A stretch of 64,000 nt of DNA from Pyrenula massariospora (Eukaryota; Ascomycota; Eurotiomycetes; Pyrenulales; Pyrenulaceae), in assembly GCA_021030905.1 (NCBI GenBank), contig JAGFMI010000011.1:992001-1056000 (forward strand), given 5' to 3'. The translations under genes and the position numbers were made by a program. Shown piece after piece: positions 9,703 through 22,357 of this stretch (its first letter is position 1; the number at the start of each line of letters is the position of its first letter). The notes below the pieces were generated by a model. The model was not told where the DNA came from, searched no databases, and saw only the letters and a program-made list of their open reading frames with translations.

Positions 9703-10708
9703 CTAGGCCTCCTGGTTGGAAATTTCGTAGAATATCTGCACCACTTTTCGCCCACTAGCCGCCTCCACCCGGTAAGCATCTTGTCGCGCTTGTTTCCACA
9801 TACACATCTGATCTTCTATGCGGGGAAAGCCGAACCCCGTACAGCGGAGAGTCAGTGAGTGGTAAATTTCGTCCCAAATGTTATCGCAGGCTTGTTGCAA
9901 AACGTGAAAACATGGTTCGCAGATTTTGGCAGTTGGATAGAGGTCTTGAATGCCGGTTCCTTCAGTGAAATCTTTTGCCCATGGACCGCTCGTGAATTTT
10001 CGCGATAATTGACAGGCATACACCTTGTGATCTCGAACCCAACCGTGGCCGAGTAGGAGAAGCAAGTCCCATGCGTCATCCGAACCGAGACGCCCCTTTG
10101 AAAGAGGATTCTCAATGTCGATAGTCATGGCGACCCGGGCAAGTGGCTTGCATGTCAGAGCCAGACAAGTCTGCGCATTGATATCTGGTTCACCGCTTGA
10201 ATCTGCGAGGGTATCGAAGACTATTCGTTGGACCTCGGTAGGAAGAACTAAAAGGCTTGACTCGGAAGATCTGTTATGCTGTACCAAAAATGATACGTAA
10301 GTGCACTCGGACTTGTGTTTTGCCTCAAACGATACTATAAAGCTTACCTGTTGGTTCACATTCAGTAACTTTACAATCATTAGCTGTGGCTTTCAAGACT
10401 TGTACACAGGAAAATCTTGCCTTCTTTGGAACATTAAAGTACCAGCTTGTCTCTGATTCTGATCCGGATGCTGTTTCAGACTCCGGCTCAGATTCCGTCT
10501 CAATTTGCGAACCGATCTCAGTGTTCACCTCATACTCTACTTCAGACCCGTCTTCAGGTTCGTCTTCAGACTCGTTCTCAGACCCAGGTTCTAATTTACT
10601 TCCATAATCAGATTCAAACTCGGACGTGGAGGACAGGTCTGACACTGCAGGAGAGGACATCTTGGGTTGAAGATTGCGGGCGATCAAATCCAGGTTGAGA
10701 TAAGTCAA
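9703..10708 (-). CDS. F-box-like protein with acidic N-terminus
   Basis: Two exons on the minus strand. Exon 1 runs from 10708 (ATG; a second ATG at 10660 gives MSSPAVSDLSS) to 10348. Exon 2 is 10247-9703. The donor GTAAGC at 10347 and an acceptor after CCTTTTAG give a phase-1 junction that restores frame and joins CEPT to VLPTEVQRIVFDTL. The first ~100 residues are extremely Ser/Glu/Asp-rich (SESEPESETASGSESE). Downstream, LPTEVQRIVFDTL...CLALTCKPLARVA fits the F-box-like start (LPxEVxxxI...LALTCK) seen in many fungal proteins. The rest has no recognised domain. If it is an F-box protein it would bind Skp1 in an SCF ubiquitin ligase; that is inference. Confidence 0.65.
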
Positions 10709-13291
10709 ATATGAACAAGAGGGAAAGGCTTTAAGACCGGCAAATTAGGCATAATAGAGACCAGTGGGTGGAAAAGATTTGGAAAAGGTGTCCAGGATGA
10801 TCTGAAGATGAAGATGTAAAGAAAAGAATCCGCACTTTATGTCTAAGAGTTCTGATAGACCAGATAGTGAAGGGAAGTAAAGGTAAGATAAGGTAAAGGT
10901 AAGACGCCATCAGTTGCAAATAGCCTTATGCCTCGATAAGCACTCTTCCATGAGAGCCAAGTGAGCTTCCAAAATACCAAGATTATCCATAAATTCCTTC
11001 GGGTGTCCTAGACCGGATAAGACTGTCCGTCTCAATCAAGACCAGGAATAGTAGCGCTTTCGATAGCTCCAAATTATTCCGTGGAACATGTGTTATTCGA
11101 AGACAGCATGTCAATTGCGGACAACGCGGTAAGCTTAGGGAACTTAATAATGGTCAAGATCCATCTCTTCAATATACTAAGCCATAAGGTAAACAATAAC
11201 GTGATGCTTAAGTTACGTCGAGTGAACATGGCCGTAGACGATGGATCATAGGTCGTGGCAAGGTAGATCCTCCGCTTCGTTTTGTATTAGCACTTACCTA
11301 TCATAAAAGCTGTATCTGATTGTTGAAGGAGAATCTCGATTGCTGTACCTTCTTTTTCCCATTGACCTTACGACGTAGATAGCAGCGTCCTAGATTTCCG
11401 TGGCCATATCTTAGACACATCCGATGAGCTAAAAGAGCGATGCTCATCCGCCCAGTGTCTGAGGTACTATTTGTCCGCAGGACAACTATATCGAGCCTTA
11501 ACATACAATTCTTTGGCTCGCTCGGTGAAATCCGCTTTATTGTGGGTTTTCCCACCGAGGGGACCCAAATGTTGAAGATTTTTCCATAATTCGACCTTTC
11601 AGAACACACGAGTGGAGAATGTACGAAAAGGAAGATACGTTCAATTATCTGACAGCGTCAGCAAATTAATCAGAAGTATCTAGCACAAAACACAGGCACG
11701 AGCATTCGGCATCTGTCATCTTCACGAATCAAACCATATTTTGTCACTCGAATGCCATATACATTCTCTTCCAATCGACGTCCGGCCGACAACCTTTGAT
11801 TGCTGTATATCCCGAGAGAAGCAAGAGGCGACGCGCGAAGGGGTCCAGAGACTTGTCAGAGGTCGGTCGTAGTCTGGCAAGCTACTAACGACGGAAATGA
11901 GGTAGGGCCATCGGTTCAATCTTGTATCCAGCAATTGCGATAGGAATGGTAGCTCTATGCCCCGGTCTGTCGTTCATTTGGCGCGATCACGGTCTGCAGA
12001 GAGGATTTGAGGGATATGGATGGATGTACTCGTCATTGACTTCCTTTCCTGGCTTTGTGCGATAGTAAAAATATAACAGGAGATTTTACGCGAGGCTTAA
12101 CTACTACGCATGGAAAGTACGGCCAAGGCTACAACGCCTTTTTCACAGCCACAGGAAGGAGAGCAACGTTGATAGACTACCAAATGATTGGACGGCATAC
12201 TTACGGTTTGATAGTTATTAAAAGGGAGAGAAAATCGGGAGTTGGCGCCCATGAGCCTTCTCTCTTAAGATGATCAAACTACTTAAGCTTAAGTAGGACA
12301 AGCTGTGAATTGGTCCGGAGAGTGATAGATAAATTGATGAGCAAAAGAAAGTTATGCACGGGGACTGCTGTGATTTCAATATGCAAAAGTTAGTTACAGG
12401 GCGTAAAATGCTAGGGAGTAATGCAAGTATTCCGGTGATAGAGATGTGGAGATTGCGGATGGAATAGCGCAGATCCAGGATGCGGCTAAAGATTTTTGTG
12501 TTGAGCAAGGGACAAACAACGGATTTTTCACCGACACCGCAGTGGACAGTGACAGCGGGACGGTATGGCATACTACTTGACATTTTGGTAAATCTAGACT
12601 CGGGATCAAAGTTCGAGGGTCTCGCGGCAGACCCTGCGAAGGTAGCCGATCAAAAAATCCGCCATTCGGCGTGCATATGGGGTGGTGTGAAAAATTTCAC
12701 GGCTGAATAGCGAGGCGCTGTGCAGGGCAGACTGTTCAGCCATGTTTTCGGAGAGGTGGGACGTGGAGGGAAACAAAGATCTCGTGCTGTAACAGAGTAA
12801 AACCCGACCGCCTACGACTTCCACTTCGGGCACCGCCCCTTGCCGCCTTGGGGACGCTAAACCAAGCTCGACTCAATTTCGACTCAATTTCGACTCAGCT
12901 TCACTCTAGCTAGGACATTCCACGTGGATGTTCTGAAGTTCGTGTCAAGGAGCATGGAAGTGCGTTGTAAGAGACGGCGGTGGTCGGATGCTTGATTCTG
13001 ATTGTCAAGAATACGAAAGACATGCGAATTGCCTGTGGGGCCATTTCCCCAAAGCTTGGCAGAGACGACTGAATCTCTTAGGGAAGTGCGCCATAAGTTG
13101 CATGAGATTAGAAGAATGATCCGCACGAAGTGAGCGGTGAGTGCGGAAATTTGAAGGTTGGGACGAGTCGGTGATGAAAGAAGCGAGCCGCCAACCTTGA
13201 TACTGGCATTGTCTTTGGAAGGCCAGATTCCACTGCTCCGCTGCTCCCCGCCGATGATAATCTTGCGCTTATCCGCACGTCTACGTGGTTA

Positions 13292-13855
13292 TTGCCCGAA
13301 GCAGGCATCAATGCAGGCCCATCTTGGCCGCATACTGAGCGGCTTGAGCTTGACCGCTACTCCATGTTGTCGTTGTCCGAATTAGAGAGCGGTCTTGAGA
13401 CGACGCAGACGCCACTTAACCTCCGAGCATATACTCTTCGGGCAATGTTCCAGGGATTCACTGCCACGATTTACTTTCCACCAATCCAGCACCTCGTGCA
13501 TCCTGTAATGCAGGAACAAGGGCTGAGTTGCGTCGTCCCTCCCGAAGCAGGAGATCCTGCTTCGCCAGTGCTTGGACTTCTCGATACAATCGCAAGGGTT
13601 GGTCCTTCCGGCTCTACCTCGATGCATCCGCCATGCGGCCTCGTAAGAAACGACTGGACATTGTCAAATGGTACGAAGACAGCATGTGAAGAATTTTCTG
13701 GCTCAGTATCTTTATGCACATCTCTGCCAAAATGGGAGCCTCATGTGCACAACGAATTTGACTCGGATGATGGCAATGAAAATGCACAAGCTATTCAAGG
13801 TTCGCCACCTTTAGCCACTCCTCTGCGAATTTACGAGCTCTCTGCGTATAGCTAA
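13292..13855 (+). CDS. Hypothetical open reading frame
   Basis: 187 codons from an ATG at 13292 (MPEAGINAGPSWPHTERLEL) to a TAA. Composition is plausible (LSELESGLETTQTPLNLRAYTLRAM) but nothing is recognised. There is no clear promoter and no good initiation context. Frames on the other strand are also open here, which weakens it. It might be the 3' part of a spliced or degraded gene. Confidence 0.25.
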   Translation: MPEAGINAGPSWPHTERLELDRYSMLSLSELESGLETTQTPLNLRAYTLRAMFQGFTATIYFPPIQHLVHPVMQEQGLSCVVPPEAGDPASPVLGLLDTIARVGPSGSTSMHPPCGLVRNDWTLSNGTKTACEEFSGSVSLCTSLPKWEPHVHNEFDSDDGNENAQAIQGSPPLATPLRIYELSAYS

Positions 13856-14930
13856 CCGGACGCTGGCGATCATGATTAGCCTACCTTAGCACCCGCGGCG
13901 CTATAGTAGCCGGATATGCTACCGAGCAAGACCTTGTTAGCATAGATTATGACACAAATGAGATGGGCGCGTATGTCAACATATGAATGGCAAAGATCTT
14001 TGGGTACACTTGGATGACAAGTTTATATACACGCCAAGAATGACAGATGACTTGATTGGCTCGGTCATAAATTGAAGTCCCTACTTTGGTAGCTCCACGC
14101 TTGACATCACGTGATATGCACAAATTTTCTTGCCACCCATTGTATCGATTTCCTCATATCTGAAGCCTCATTGCTTTCGGATATGTATTCATGCGGCACC
14201 AAGAGAACAAAAATGGCGCCAATGACAACGACGCGATGATTACCTTACCACAGCGTGCTGTTGGCCGTAAACTATCGATTTGCAATATTCCACATAGCCA
14301 AAGTGCCGTCATTAACAGCTCTTTCTTACAAAAATGGTCCTCTCAATCTATTTCACGATATCTTGCTCCAGAGAAAAGATAATTAAATCCTCTTCGGTTT
14401 AAAGAGGCAAAAGTTGTTCTGGGCGACTTTTGCTGGGCGTAACTTCATCGATATCGACGGACTTGATTGGTTGTGAAGACCAATGAGGCTTATGCGGGCT
14501 TCAGCTTCATGCACGGCCACTGACTCTTAAACCCCAAAGCTACTCCAAAACTCAACGCCGCTAATTAAGTGACGACGCAGCGCCTCATGCTTGATTTCGA
14601 TAACTACGCAACTCATGACTCGTCGTTGCATCAAGCTTCAGCCAGCCTTGAAGCAGCATACGCGTGGATCATGGCCTAGAAGGTTCTTTAGCAGGTCCTC
14701 AACCAGTTTCTTCAGCTAGCCATTGAGTCTTTGATATGCGAAGCCACCGCTTCGAAGCGGAACAGAACAACGATTGACCACAAGGGTGTGCAGACTTCTG
14801 GCTAGAACGTTCGTCTAAATGCAGACCATCCGACGCTTGCATCTTTGTATGCAAGCGTGTCCTTCTACTTCTGAATACAGTTTTCAGCATTCTGCAGGCG
14901 CGAAATCGGGGATGCGAGTGAGATTCCGTC

Positions 14931-14937
14931 TATAAAA
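14931..14937 (+). promoter_or_regulatory. TATA box of the L-amino-acid oxidase gene
   Basis: TATAAAA. Transcription would be expected to begin about 25-40 bases downstream, near the ATG at 14963. That makes the next ATG at 15026, in good context (CAACATGGAG), the more likely start. Confidence 0.5.
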
Positions 14938-15025
14938 TGGAGCCTTCTCATCGTAGACTGGATTGAACTATCAGCTCACTGGATACCTTTCAAACTATAT
15001 TCTGAACCACAGCAGAGTCATCAAC

Positions 15026-17258
15026 ATGGAGCGTCATATGAATCTTCGCGCCGCGTATGGTAAAAACGTACTTCATGATGCCATGTTTAGGAAATACCAA
15101 ATGAGCACCCCAAATGCTAGATCCAAACTCCCGGATACACCACCATCTCTTGACAGAGCCCCAACCGGTTCTTGGTCATCTGGATCAGTTTGCATTATCG
15201 GCGCCGGCTCAGCTGGTTTAGCCACTGCGATCTATATTCACGACGCCTGTGTGCAGGCCGGTGTCACACCTCCGAGTATCGACATATATGAGGCTACTGA
15301 GAGGTCGGGCGGCCGTGTCTATACCTATCAATTCACTGATACTGCCAACCCGGCAACGCACAACTATTATGACGTTGGGGCCATGCGCATACCCGACATC
15401 GTGACCATGGACAGGTAATGGCGCATCACAAATATCAGGACCGGAGCTAACAGCATTCAGCACCTTGAACATGATTGATTACCTCAACAGTAAGGGGCAG
15501 GATATTATCAAACAGCCATACATCTACAACGACCCAGAGCAGCGAGAGCCTCTCATGTACTATTATCAAAATTATCAGCCAAGGTGAGTTGTGGACTTCA
15601 CGATAGTTTAGAGTAAATAGCTCAGCAAGCACAGTGATGTCGACAACAAGCTTTCGCAACTCGACGCAGTGATCAAGCCATTCATTGATCCATTAGCAGC
15701 TGCGACATCTACTCAGCAATGGGACCAGATTTTCCAAACAATGTGTCAGACTTACGACAAGTATTCCACCCGAGCTTATTTGCAGCTCGGGAACGCTTAC
15801 GACACCATGAATCCAAACAAGTGTGACACCAAGATATCTATCAAGTGCATAATAGTGCTAACCGGATGCCAGTTGGACCTACGAGCAGACAGAAACCGCC
15901 GAAACCTTCGACACGTAGGTGATCCTTTAGCGGACTCTGCTCTACTACGCTAATCTTCTTCGTTACGAAGTTCGACTGGTCTTTTCGACCAGGCTTGGAT
16001 GGAGACAGTCTGCGACTATGCCGACTTCCAAGCCGCTAGCTCCAAAAAGTGGTGGAGACTCGAAGACTCTCAAACAAAGAACGGCATGCAAGCTATCACC
16101 AATGCAATGGAGAGCTATCTTAAGACGATGAATATTAATATTAAGTATCGAAGTCCTGTTACAGGCCTAGTGTAAGTGATCGCCGCACGAACATGTCATG
16201 TTGGTCACGGAAGCTTTCAGTTGCGGCAGAGACATCTCAATGTCGCACAGAAATTTCTATGATCTTATCCTCGAGTTCAATATATTTGAAGAGAATCTGA
16301 CCCTGACCCCAGATACAATAATACCGGCATCACGGTTAATGCCGCCGGCGGACAAACGCAAAATTACGAGTCTGTTATCAATACCACGACGATGGGCTGT
16401 TTTGGCAGGATGGACATCGCAGGACTCCAGCTAGATGACGACGTCTTGACGGGCATCAGAGGCCTCAGCTACGATCGTGCCACCAAAGTCGCTATCAAAT
16501 TCAACTCGGATTGGTGGACACCCCTTCTCAACAAGCAAATGAGTCGGAAGTCCAACATTTCTGACCCCAACAACAATCCTTCTGCCGGAAGCTTTCTGGG
16601 AGGCGTCTCCAGCACAGATCTACCCATTAGCAACGTGGTATACCCATCCTGGCAAGACGAGGGTTCCACCATTCTCATGGTCTCATATGCCTGGGCGCAA
16701 GATGCCACGCGCATGACCTCGCTCATCCCAGATTACGGCGGCGAAACGCAGACCAACAACCAAGACCCCGTAGCCGTCCTATGCATGCGATATCTTGCGC
16801 AACTCTGGCAACAAGTTCCCGGAGCGCCAACGTTCGACCAGCTCCAGAACGAGTACTACCAGTCTCATCACGCCTGGGCCTGGGCCAACGACCCCAACAC
16901 CGCTGGCGCGTTCGCGCTCTTCGGCCCGGGTCAATTCTCGTATCTCTACCCGCTCATGCAGCAGCCTCACTGCCGTGGGGACGGGGGCAACAAAGTTGGG
17001 TTCTATTTCGCTGGTGAGGCGACCAGCGCGCATCATGCGTGGATCAGCGGAGCTTTTGATAGCGCGTACACGACTGTATGGCAGTGGGCGGGCATTCAAG
17101 ATCCACCTGAGCCTGGCCAGATGAATGCTGTACAACAGGCGCTGTTTGAATTGCCGTTTGGTGAAGGTCCCAGGAAGCATGTCGCTGAGATGGAAGAGAA
17201 GCTCTTGAACTGGGCAATTTGGGCCTCGGAACAGGGACAGAAGGCGGAGAAGAAGTAG
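15026..17258 (+). CDS. L-amino-acid oxidase / flavin monoamine oxidase family
   Basis: Spliced gene; exons by hand: 15026-15414, 15461-15583, 15635-15820, 15873-15914 (42 bases), 15971-16171, 16313-17258. All junctions are phase 2 and total 1887 bases (628 residues). The FAD-binding motif VCIIGAGSAGLATAIYIH is followed by the GG motif IYEATERSGGRVYTY. Later come VINTTTMGCFGRMD and the C-terminal FAD site YFAGEATSAHHAWISGAFDS, both typical of L-amino-acid oxidases. The enzyme oxidatively deaminates amino acids to keto acids, ammonia and H2O2. The last intron (16172-16312, 141 bases) is much longer than the others. It may instead hold a 21-base exon at 16221-16241, which would keep frame. No signal peptide is evident from 15026. 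The upstream in-frame ATG at 14963 is less likely because of the TATA box position. Confidence 0.85.
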
Positions 17259-19550
17259 CGGATCATTTTGCGTTCATTATTTCGTTAGTGTTGGGCGACC
17301 TCGAGGCTGCCTCAGTCTATTGACGAATGAAGCTATTTCGTCACTCCCATGTCGACGCTTCCATTCCGTTCCTTACGCGGGTTCTTTGACGCGAGAAGAC
17401 GTGTAACCGCAAGATGTTGGACAATTCTACATGCCACGTCTCGTATTTTTCGATCATCGGAGGCTTCTTCTATAATTTGCTATAGGGAAGAGAAATAGAG
17501 AAAGAGATAAAAGCGTAGAGATAGTCTTATCTTATGTACGTCGGGCACAGCATTTTCACTTCTGACAAGGTTGGCAAAGAGTCGGAAAACTAGTGCTATA
17601 GCACGGACACCAGTCAAATATCGAGTGAACGAACATTTAAACATAGCCTAGCGCATCTTTCGCTGATGACTTTTGAAAGGGATACGTGCGGAAATTTCAT
17701 CGCTTTTTTGTGTGGAACCACCTGAAGGTACAAAGTGGCAGTGTTGACACTATCACGAGCCCTACCAAAGCCCGTCGCAAGGCAGAGCAATCACAGAGCT
17801 AGGATGGGGTTTTTCGCGAAACGGGACCGGTCCGAAGCTACGAGAGGCCAGAGAACGGAACCCACAGACCCAAGTTGTGTGGCCGTATGAAGGGCTCACG
17901 GCGGTACTCACGCTGCTCAGGCCATGCCTCAGGGTTGCACAGCCACGACTCAGATTGACTTACTCAACGCTCAGGCTAAAACAGCAAGTGCTCAGGTCCG
18001 AAGACAGAACTGGCCTTTGGTGAGGTCAGCTTCGGCAATGGTACATATCGCGATTTTCCCAGACATTTTCTCTTCTGCTTTAGTGGGTCGGAGGCACAAG
18101 GGCTAAGACCTCTTCAGCGCCCGGATGGTAAAATTGGGCGTTGGCTTGAAGTCTATGCATGAAGAGCACATAACACCGCTGATGTCTGCATGCAATACGA
18201 TGGCGGTAATTCTCAGCTCAAATTCTGTAAACATTCAGTCCGGAAAAATCAGAGGAGAACCGCACAAGCTTCGGGGACGAGTGCGGCTGGATGTGTTCGG
18301 CTGCCTCTTCGGAGTAAAGGCGCTAATTTGGGCTTTCAATTCGTGACAGGACGTATATGCAAGCCACTAGGAAGCTTGACAAGGGTGAGGAGGGTTGTGT
18401 CTGTCGGCCGTTGGAGTGCCAAGAGTTGGCGCTGCTTTGAGCGAGTGACTTGCGGCTTGACAAAAGTACGAGAGTACTTGCGATCAGCGCGTCTAATGGG
18501 TTGGATGGAAGCCCAATAAGAACTGCAGGAGCGGGTGATTCTCTTCATTAAGATGCATGAGACTAGCGGCTTGTTCTCATCCAGTTCGCTCTGTTCTATC
18601 CAAGGCCAGCGTGAACGTCATAACTGTCCTACCTTTAATCTCCGTTACATTGGAATCCTCTTCTGAAATGCTTGCATCTACACACCAGCATCCTGTGTAT
18701 ATTCAGTCTCAGAGCTTTCTCGATCTCGATTGATAGATCTTTCTAGCGTCGCCGGGCGGATAGATAGAACAGACCTGGTTGCGTTGATTTCATTCGGCTG
18801 TCTCAAAAGTTGCCTCCTAACTGATAAGCCAGGAAGAGAAGTGGGGCTCTCCCTTGTTTTGCAAGATTCACACATGAATTCCTTCCCTTTGCTGAACCTG
18901 AGGTACCTTCCTAGTGGAGCCTTTTTCCAGTTAAGGCTGCCGTCACTAGCCGACGGTCTGTGCTTCTCTGTGTTGTCAATGTGATCAAGATGTCTGGGTT
19001 GGTTTCTAATAATAGAATTTGCTGATCTGCAGGGGTTTGAGGGACGAGCAAAGAGGCCGTCTGCCAGGATCAGATTAACAAGTGCGATCAGTTAGAGTAT
19101 ATATCTTTTCTATTTGTAATGGAGTAGTGGATGTTTTGTTCGACCTTTGACATGAGATTAGGTGGTGGAAGCGTAAGCATCGAATCGAAGACACTCTGTG
19201 ATAGCCATTTGAGAAAGTGTCTTGAAGGACCTGGAACGGGCCACGAGAGTTCGCTTTTGGGCGCGTGATCGTTCCAGCGCCCGGCATGACTGTGACGCCG
19301 AATTGGAGTCGATGGACGACCCGCCTACCAGGCTTCTTTGTAACCTTCGCTTATGTTCCGCCTCAATATCTCACGAGGCGTGCATGCATGCATGCATGAA
19401 CGGTGAGGAGACGACTGAGCTCTGCCAGTCGACTTCCAAGCTAAGCTTGCATGATGCAGGACTGTACAGGCCAAGGCCGGGCTCTAAAATTTACTGGTTC
19501 TCGAGCCTCGGTGCCATCAATGCATTTTCACCTCCTCAAAATGCGGCGCT

Positions 19551-19625
19551 GACTGATTGCTTACTCTTATTCAAGATAGTAACGCAATTACTGTTACTAT
19601 CTTGGATGAGAGTAAGTAATCGGTC
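19551..19625. repeat. Near-perfect inverted repeat, 33-base arms, 9-base loop
   Basis: Left arm 19551-19583 begins GACTGATTGC and ends AGATAGTAAC. The loop is GCAATTACT (19584-19592). The right arm 19593-19625 begins GTTACTATCT. The arms differ at four positions only, all transitions, and each would be a G-U wobble in a plus-strand RNA. No gene overlaps it. Confidence 0.8.
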
Positions 19626-19650
19626 ATAGAAACGCAATGACCGTGAAGTC

Positions 19651-19674
19651 AGTGATATGACAAGCCATATCACC
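19651..19674. repeat. Short hairpin next to the large inverted repeat
   Basis: GTGATATG and CATATCAC are perfect inverted copies separated by six bases (19652-19673), starting 26 bases after the large inverted repeat ends. Confidence 0.5.
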
Positions 19675-20231
19675 GCATGCATCATCCAGAAAATCTTTGA
19701 ATGAGAAGACTGCAAAATCCGTAGAGCTTATTTGCTTCCAACTTGGGATGAAAGCAGCCAATACTAACCGAGATTTTCCAGAAAAAGCTGCAGAAAATCA
19801 TAAATCATTTCTATGACCGATTGAGTCTAAGTCTCGTTAAATCCGATCAGTGATGTGTTCATCGTCAAATCTGTAGATAGTTCGAAGCTTACTTTTGACT
19901 TTGGAACGTAAAGTAGCATATTCTTAAGTTGAACTTCCATAAGCACGCTCTGGATAAGAAGACATAATGTAATGATTTAACAAAGACGACAAAGACGTCA
20001 TCGTTATACTTGATACTCATAAGAGCCCAACAAACCAAGCTTTACTGATCCTTTAAAGAATATGGAACATTGGTCGTAAACTTCGTTAGATAGGATCCCG
20101 TTCAATTATTTCCCGCCCGTCCTGATCGCATTTGCCTACACGTTGATTTTTCGAGGAATCGAAAAAGCCTAAATCGCTAACCCTTGAGAATCGCACAAAA
20201 CCAAGGACTGTCGAGCTTAACACGACAAAAA

Positions 20232-22357
20232 CTACAACAGATGGGTTTTCCGGATGTGCTCCAACATTGACTCGCGACTTTGGTGAACCGTGTTGCAATT
20301 CGTGCCGTTCACCTTCCATAAGCAATTTCTGTTCGTAAATTGACTCAAATGAACATTCTTGATATGTGTTGATAGATTATCAGATCTATTGCATTCAAGT
20401 CGGCATGAATCCCAGTGGCAATCACATTGGCTGTCGTTATGTATGGTGTTGATATGTCGTTTGAGGTTGCTGTGACCGTGTTTGCCTTGGAACTTCTGGT
20501 GGCAATATTCACATGTGGGCGGGTCTCGAATGTCATCTAATGCAACTTGACCACTTGAACGTCGTTGATGTGGCGGGGACACATATGTCACAACATCAGA
20601 TACAGGAGATTGCGCGGTTGCGACGCTTTGTCCTTTTCGTACTATATAAGGGCTCATCGAAGCCTTTCGTACCGATGTAATCGTTGCAAGCCCGATGCTA
20701 TCGAAATTCTCGGCTGAATGTATTTGATTGTAGGCCATATCAGCGTCGACATTGTCCGTAGACAAAGTTCTAGCGATGCCACTAGACTCATTTTGGCTGT
20801 TCATACTCTCTTGCATGTGATAATGAAATGGGGGATACACATTTTGAAGCGGACTCTGAGTATGCTGAAGCGCTTGGTGATGGCTCTGAAAGGGTTGAGC
20901 TTCCAAAGACATTATGGTATGTGGATTCGAATCGCTGAAGGACGACGAGTGAGTCGGCCACGCCATAGTTGAAGTTCTGCTCTGAGAGGAAATAGCTACA
21001 GGAGACTCAACGTAGGACGCCTGCCCACTGTTAAGGAGTCTCTTATTGCCTTGCGCATTTGTCATGGATTTTCTTGGCTCTGTTTTGAGCCATATTGATT
21101 GTTTGGCGATATCCCTTCCGTACGAAGGCGATTTCCATTCAAGATGGGGATAGCCGTATTGCGCTTGAATATCCTCCGAAGAACAAAGGGAAGATGCCAT
21201 CGTTGTCGAGGAATCCTGTCGGTTTCTCAATGCAACTGAAGATCGTACACTGTCAAAGATTTCACTGTTCTTTGATGAAGATCTAGAAGTTGAGAATGTA
21301 GACTGAGAAGAGGGCAACGAGGGACGATGTATGCTGCGCCCCATGAGTCTTGAGCAATGTGTTTTCAGCGAGTCCTGATCCGAAGAGAACCCATAATTCT
21401 CTCTAGAAATTGGCTCAAGAGTGTCGCTCAGAGTGCCAATCATCTCCGCCGACCGATTGAAGCCTCCCCTATCTATGGATGACAACTTCTTATAATATTC
21501 TTCGTTAGTAGAGATGTCTCTAGACCTAGAAATAGATAGCAGTTCGACAGGACCTTCTTCTTCATTGATCGGCATTGTTTCATGGATAGAGAGACGACTA
21601 GGACGCTCGATCTCGGGCTTTTGGCGCAAGAAAGGTTCTTCCTGTCTCTCAAGTGAGCGGTTGCTGACAAGCGCTTGGCTGTCATCTCTTGTACTTATGC
21701 CGTGTAAATCACCTGGCTTAGACCGCACGTCCCTAGCATCGTGGAACAACGTAGGTGGCTGGTTGAAATCCACAAACGTTGCATTTTCGGGAGCGGGCAT
21801 TTCTACAGCTGCGCTTGGGACTGTGCACCCCGAATCTTGTAGCTCATACCGTTGGCGACTGTCGACCTCGAAATACCCGTTATCAAAGCCGGTACCGATG
21901 TCGTCAGGGGTAATTGGGTAGCCACCGGAACCCTCTTTCAGCTCCAGATACCTCAATGATTGGCGAGTGTCTAAGAACTCGGGGGACGAATTATCTTCTG
22001 CCCACTCCACATATTCGGGAAATGGAACTTCTTCTGTCTCAGCCATGATCTTGTTTGTATTGACAACCTTGGATCTCGAATTGATCTTTAATCCGAGAAC
22101 TTTCTTGTATTTCTTAATCTTTGCTTTGAACCGATCTTTCAATTGAAGTGGTCTCCCAGATATTTGACAGTTGTCCAAACGCCTACTCTCCTCGGACTTG
22201 GGAGTGTCAGACAACGCTGGCAGCTCCGGATCTCGGTTACAGGTTTTGCAAATGTAGACATATATCTTTTTGGCACCAAGATTATGCGGAAATAGTTGTA
22301 ATTCGTAGTAGCAGTCAGGGCAAAATGCGTCTTGCGCACACTTGCGACATCTTCGGT
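20232..22357 (-). CDS. C2H2 zinc-finger transcription factor with N-terminal CxxC cluster (first exon missing)
   Basis: Long minus-strand frame of more than 700 codons with stop at 20232. The C-terminus has tandem zinc fingers: CEYCHQKFQ...HINTIH, then CDCHWDSCRLEC...HIKNVH, then a degenerate third (CLWKVNGTNC...HIRKTH). The middle is low-complexity and Ser/Gln-rich, typical of an activation or linker region. The frame extends upstream past the first apparent start to an acceptor at 22357/22358 (TTCTGACAG). It there encodes three CxxC pairs (CRKC, CPDC, CKTC), suggesting an N-terminal zinc ribbon or treble-clef. The initiating exon upstream of 22357 was not found; an ATG near 22410 does not join in the right phase. 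Likely a nuclear DNA-binding regulator; targets unknown. Confidence 0.75.

Larger units (their letters stand above)
10709..14962. other. Gene-poor interval
   Basis: No gene could be supported across about 4.2 kb apart from one weak open frame (13292-13855). A short direct repeat of TCGACTCAATTT occurs three times at 12868-12898. No transposase, reverse transcriptase or long terminal repeats were seen. Confidence 0.5.
17259..20231. other. Gene-poor interval with inverted repeats
   Basis: Nearly 3 kb without a supportable protein gene; open frames are short and lack recognisable domains. It contains a TGCA tetranucleotide run at 19381-19398, a 33-bp-arm inverted repeat at 19551-19625 and a smaller hairpin at 19651-19674. 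Confidence 0.5.

Noticed and set aside
13292-13855. Considered as fragment of a zinc-cluster transcription factor
   Set aside because: No Cys6 motif and no recognisable fungal-TF middle homology; kept only as a weak hypothetical frame.
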